Source: Runella slithyformis DSM 19594 (GTDB taxonomy: Bacteria > Bacteroidota > Bacteroidia > Cytophagales > Spirosomataceae). Taken from it: a stretch of 64,000 bases of DNA. The position numbers were made by a program, and so were the translations under genes. This document shows, in pieces, positions 60,655-64,000 of the stretch. The notes under the pieces are model-generated. The model saw only the letters and a program-made list of their open reading frames with translations, was not told where the DNA came from and searched no databases. The stretch is from positions 867,501 through 931,500 of the forward strand of contig NC_015703.1 in the NCBI RefSeq assembly GCF_000218895.1, given 5' to 3'. The stretch's first letter is position 1. Each line of letters opens with the position of its first letter.

Positions 60655-62523
60655 ATGACGTCGTTCCTGCATATATTTATCTTACTGCCTATTCTCGGTT
60701 TTATTATCAGTCTGTTAGTACCCGCCCCGAAAGAAGGAACCATCTCGGGGGTCGCTTTTGGTACCGTTGGGTTGCATTTGGCAAGCACTGTCGGTTTTAT
60801 AGGGTACTGGCTCTTCAACGGGCATCCTGTTTTGAACATCAAAGACATTGTTCTTTTTAAGTCAACGGGTTACGAGTTTTTTATTGATTTCTGCTTTGAC
60901 GAGATCGCCGCTACGTATCTTTTTGTGGGTTCGTTTTTGACATTTCTGGTCACTATATACAGTCGGTATTACCTCCACCGGGAAAGCGGCTATAAGCGTT
61001 TTTTCAATACCATTCTTTTCTTCTATACAGGGTATAATATTGCCATCCTTTCGGGAAATCTCGAAACGCTTTTCATCGGTTGGGAGATATTGGGTATTTC
61101 TTCGTTTTTACTGATCGCCTTTTACAGAGACCGCTACCTGCCCGTTAAAAATGCGGTAAAAGTATTTTCCATTTATCGAATCGGTGACGTGGGCCTGATC
61201 CTGGCCATGTGGATGAGTCACCACTTATTCCACGAAAATATTACGTTTCTGAAACTGAACAATTATGAGCTTGTCCATGAGCACCTCCAAAGCCATACAT
61301 GGATCGGGGTTTTTATTTCAATCATGATCCTGGTCTCGGCAGCAGCCAAATCTGCGCAGCTTCCTTTTTCCTCGTGGCTGCCGCGCGCCATGGAAGGTCC
61401 TACGCCCTCAACGGCCATTTTTTACGGTTCTCTTTCGGTCCATTTAGGCGTATTTTTACTGTTGAGAACCTATCCTTTCTGGGAGCACCAACTTTCCGTA
61501 CGGATTTTAATTGGCCTATTGGGACTGTTGACCGCCGTTATTACCACCGGCATCGCCCGGGTTCAGTCGTCGGTCAAAAGCCAGATTGCGTATGCTTCCA
61601 TTGCTCAGATCGGCTTAATCTTTATTGAAGTGGCGGCGGGTCTGGAGATGCTGGCCATGTTTCATTTTGCCGGCAACGCTTTTTTAAGAACGTATCAGTT
61701 ATTGGTTTCACCGTCGGTAGTAAGCTACCTGATTCGCGAACAATTTTACAATTTCTCACCGCGTGCACGCTCCATCGAACATTTCTTTCCCAAAAAACTG
61801 CAATACACGCTCTATTTATTAAGCATCAAGGAGTGGAATCTGGATTCGTTCATGTACCGATACTTATGGAATCCATTGAAAATGGCCGGCAACCGGATGA
61901 ACTTTCTGACCGTCAATCGACTGTTGAAATTCTTCATTCCAACGTATGTGATCGGGATATTCTGTCTCTATAATGAGGAAATGATTCCCGACACCGTTCA
62001 TGCCTACCTGCCGATTTTCTTTTCATTGATCGGCTTATTGATGGTGCTGAAATCATTTACCGAACGACGAAAAGCACCCATGAGCTGGCTTCTGGTCATC
62101 CTGAATCACTTTTGGATCGCTCTGGCTATTTCGTTCAATGAGCATTTCAAAAATGAGCAAACGCTGTTGTATTTAAGCGGCATCATTGTATCGGGAATTG
62201 TCGGCTATTTCTGTCTCAATACGCTCAAATCCATTGAAGGCAATATTGACCTTGACCAATTTCACGGGCATTCCTACAAACATCCCAAACTGGCGTTTAT
62301 TTTCCTGATGGCGTGTTTGGGGGTTTCGGGTTTTCCCATTACGCCTACTTTCATCGGAGAGGATTTGATTTTCAGTCATATCCATGAAAACCAAGCCATT
62401 CTGGCTCTATCTGTGTCTCTGAGTTTTATCATTGATGGACTCGCCATCATCCGGATTTATGCCCGGGTCTTCCTGGGCCCTCACGTAAAATCGGTCTATG
62501 AAACTGCTTATCGTTCCTCGTAA
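60655..62523 (+). CDS. dabB: Inorganic carbon transporter subunit DabB (NuoL-like)
   Basis: DabB is a multi-helix cation channel protein of the NuoL/MrpA superfamily that energises DabA. It has at least 13 hydrophobic helices. Typical antiporter-like segments are ETLFIGWEILGISSFLLIAF, the helix before RDRYLPVKNAVKVF, SAAAKSAQLPFSSWLPRAME (lysine helix) and GPTPSTAIFYGSLSVHLGVFL (parts). An insertion of about 70 residues near 365-435 separates two helical blocks and lengthens it to 622 residues. It sits 9 bp after dabA. Confidence 0.9.
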   Translation: MTSFLHIFILLPILGFIISLLVPAPKEGTISGVAFGTVGLHLASTVGFIGYWLFNGHPVLNIKDIVLFKSTGYEFFIDFCFDEIAATYLFVGSFLTFLVTIYSRYYLHRESGYKRFFNTILFFYTGYNIAILSGNLETLFIGWEILGISSFLLIAFYRDRYLPVKNAVKVFSIYRIGDVGLILAMWMSHHLFHENITFLKLNNYELVHEHLQSHTWIGVFISIMILVSAAAKSAQLPFSSWLPRAMEGPTPSTAIFYGSLSVHLGVFLLLRTYPFWEHQLSVRILIGLLGLLTAVITTGIARVQSSVKSQIAYASIAQIGLIFIEVAAGLEMLAMFHFAGNAFLRTYQLLVSPSVVSYLIREQFYNFSPRARSIEHFFPKKLQYTLYLLSIKEWNLDSFMYRYLWNPLKMAGNRMNFLTVNRLLKFFIPTYVIGIFCLYNEEMIPDTVHAYLPIFFSLIGLLMVLKSFTERRKAPMSWLLVILNHFWIALAISFNEHFKNEQTLLYLSGIIVSGIVGYFCLNTLKSIEGNIDLDQFHGHSYKHPKLAFIFLMACLGVSGFPITPTFIGEDLIFSHIHENQAILALSVSLSFIIDGLAIIRIYARVFLGPHVKSVYETAYRSS

Positions 62524-62571
62524 TAACCTTTCGTCTTTAGTTTAATTGTTTAGTGTTAGTAGGTAATGATG

Positions 62572-62601
62572 AAAGAGGCTGTCTGATGAGACAGTCTCTT
62601 T
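62572..62601 (+). terminator. Terminator of dabAB
   Basis: AAAGAGGCTGTCT pairs with AGACAGTCTCTTT over 13 positions (one wobble) with the tetraloop GATG. A run of T residues follows, 49 bp after the dabB stop. Confidence 0.9.
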
Positions 62602-62676
62602 TTTTCTATTTTACGCTAAAAAACGAGTGAAAGTGAGTGAAAAAGGCTCCTTTCATCATTAAATTACGGGTTCAAT

Positions 62677-62684
62677 TATCTTTG
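62677..62684 (+). promoter_or_regulatory. -7 box of the EEP-family gene promoter
   Basis: TATCTTTG matches TAnnTTTG, 32 bp before the GTG start at 62717. Confidence 0.5.
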
Positions 62685-62716
62685 TTAATCGGTATTTCTC
62701 TTAACTCTGTTGGTCT

Positions 62717-63505
62717 GTGCGCGCTTTCAGCTACTTATTTCTGTGGATGTTGGGTTGGTTCGTGGGTGGTAGTGCCTACGCTCAAAAGCCTAAACCCACG
62801 CCTGTCACATTAAAAGTGATGACCTTTAATATTCATCACGGCGAAAATACCCTGGGCAAAACCAACCTGACCCGAGTAGTCGAACTCATCAAAAAACACA
62901 AGCCCGATCTGGTCGCTTTGCAGGAAATCGACAGCGGTGCCGTGCGCTCCGGCAAATTAAACCAGATGCGCATCCTGTCGCTTTTGTCAGGATATGAGGA
63001 AGCATTTGGCAAAACCATCGACTTTCAGGGCGGCAAATACGGCTTGGGCATTTTATCGGCTCACCCAATTGAGGCCGTACAGCGGCTCAAACTCCCCAAT
63101 CCGGACTCCACCGAGCCGCGCCTGCTTATGTGTGCATTGATTGAATTACCCAACAACAAATACGTGCGCTTTTGCACCACACATTTAGATCATCGCTCAC
63201 CGCTCAATCGGGGTCTGCAGGCGGCGGTTATCAACGAGAATTTACAAAACAGTCTCTATCCCGTCATCGTAGGCGGAGATTTCAATGCCACGGCTGAAGA
63301 CCATACCCTCGAAGCAATGACCAAATACTGGAACGACGCAGGCGCAAATACCCCATGGGCTACCTATCCGGGAACCGGCAAACGGATCGATTATTTTTGG
63401 ACACACAAAGAAAGTACCTTTAAGGTGTTGGATTATGTCGTACTCTACGAGCCGACTACCTCCGACCACCAACCCGTGATCGTTACTTATTCTTTCGAAA
63501 AATGA
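62717..63505 (+). CDS. Exported endonuclease/exonuclease/phosphatase-family protein, 262 aa
   Basis: A signal peptide (about 1-22, FVGGSAYAQ) is followed by the EEP fold: VMTFNIHHGENTLGKTNL, the catalytic Glu in LVALQEIDSGAV, CTTHLDHRSPLNR, the Asn/Asp pair in VIVGGDFNATAED, and the terminal TTSDHQPVIVTY with the catalytic His. The family hydrolyses phosphodiesters such as nucleic acids, sphingomyelin or phosphoinositides; the substrate is unknown. The start is a GTG. It overlaps the next gene by 4 bp (ATGA). Confidence 0.88.
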   Translation: MRAFSYLFLWMLGWFVGGSAYAQKPKPTPVTLKVMTFNIHHGENTLGKTNLTRVVELIKKHKPDLVALQEIDSGAVRSGKLNQMRILSLLSGYEEAFGKTIDFQGGKYGLGILSAHPIEAVQRLKLPNPDSTEPRLLMCALIELPNNKYVRFCTTHLDHRSPLNRGLQAAVINENLQNSLYPVIVGGDFNATAEDHTLEAMTKYWNDAGANTPWATYPGTGKRIDYFWTHKESTFKVLDYVVLYEPTTSDHQPVIVTYSFEK

Positions 63506-64000
63506 AAGCATTGCTTTTTCGGGTTCCGACGGTAGACGACCGTTCATTTCGGGTTCAGGTTGATAATGATAAACACTTTTATCAACGTCTTCATTTTCAT
63601 CCTGAATTTCAACTGACCCTTATCAAAGAAGGTACCGGAACACTGGTGGTAGGCGACCGCATTGAGCGCTTCCAACCGTATGACCTCTTATTATTGGGGG
63701 CCAATGTACCGCATGTCATGCTCAATGATGCGGAGTATTTTGAGCCCGATTCCCCGCGGCAGGTGTCAGCCTATTCTTTTTTTTTTAAAGAATCCATCCT
63801 GGGAGATATTTTTATAAACTCACCCGAGCTGGTGCATATTTCGGCATTGTTGCGAGAAGCTTCCCATGGAGTACGGGTTCGATTTTCAGGCCCTACCCTG
63901 CTGACGGAGAAACTGGAAAAAATCAACGAACTGCGCCCTTTTGACCAATTATTGCTCCTCCTGAGTGCCCTTGATACCATGACTTTACTGCCGGAGTGCG
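63502..64000 (+). CDS. AraC-type regulator, N-terminal part (runs off the window)
   Basis: The open frame from the ATG at 63502 is cut by the window end after 166 codons. It begins MKALLFRVPTVDDRSFRVQV and has the cupin-like ligand domain of AraC regulators: LHFHPEFQLTLIKEGTGTLV, then FQPYDLLLLGANVPHVML. The HTH domain must lie beyond 64000. It is translationally coupled to the exported EEP gene by an ATGA overlap. Confidence 0.75.
   Translation, partial: MKALLFRVPTVDDRSFRVQVDNDKHFYQRLHFHPEFQLTLIKEGTGTLVVGDRIERFQPYDLLLLGANVPHVMLNDAEYFEPDSPRQVSAYSFFFKESILGDIFINSPELVHISALLREASHGVRVRFSGPTLLTEKLEKINELRPFDQLLLLLSALDTMTLLPEC

Noticed and set aside
1-64000. CRISPR arrays, rRNA genes, prophage structural genes
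   Set aside because: No regularly spaced repeats, rRNA segments or phage head/tail genes were seen on either strand.

Overview
The window looks like a chromosomal segment of a Bacteroidota bacterium of the order Cytophagales (Spirosomaceae-like, in the Runella/Dyadobacter range). The pointers are GC content in the mid-forties, upstream -7 boxes of the TAnnTTTG type, little use of Shine-Dalgarno sites, OmpA/TPR/LVIVD/SdrD-type envelope proteins, a SemiSWEET, and DUF3784- and DUF6934-like families. The genus is an inference; the phylum is well supported.

Region 1 (1-12 kb) is accessory. It holds an IS5-family (IS903-group) insertion sequence beside a truncated gene, three small exported or membrane proteins, a 90-bp degenerate copy of the 3' end of a neighbouring beta-barrel gene, a LVIVD lipoprotein, a 1323-residue UPF1/DUF4011-like helicase whose start overlaps a two-TM pore-loop protein, a DUF2400 protein, a PIN-domain toxin with a 50-aa partner, a GNAT enzyme and a VanZ protein.

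Region 2 (12-27.4 kb, all minus strand) is a long branched-chain amino acid cluster. In transcription order it reads: leader peptide and attenuator, ilvD, ilvB, ilvN, a methyltransferase, ilvC, ilvA, hicB-hicA, a dead mntA-hepT pair, a 72-aa protein, an AraC regulator, leuC, leuD, leuA, a GxxExxY gene bracketed by inverted repeats, and leuB. The 18-aa leader is rich in Ile/Val/Leu codons. It lies upstream of a perfect 12-bp terminator hairpin, and its stop-codon region can pair with the left arm of that terminator, so the cluster is probably controlled by ribosome-mediated attenuation. I consider this the best-supported regulatory discovery in the window.

Region 3 (27.6-42.5 kb) holds a SemiSWEET, pyk, priA, a solo transposase-like HTH protein, a short element with a perfect 21-bp hairpin between 14-bp direct repeats, a giant SdrD-B/DUF11 surface protein, pabB-pabC, an Omp85-type barrel, a glycosyltransferase, a DUF6934/XRE pair and tRNA-Asn(GTT).

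Region 4 (42.7-57.7 kb) is mostly housekeeping and envelope: rsmG, a membrane glycosyltransferase, tgt (lacking the usual zinc cysteines), an OmpA protein, a nucleotide-sugar dehydrogenase, glf, a membrane Fe-S protein, a MoxR/chelatase-type ATPase with an altered Walker B, an unknown 336-aa protein, a TPR lipoprotein and an EamA transporter.

Region 5 (57.7-64 kb) carries dabA-dabB, the energy-coupled inorganic carbon accumulation system, then an exported EEP-family phosphatase/nuclease coupled to the start of an AraC-type regulator that runs off the window end.
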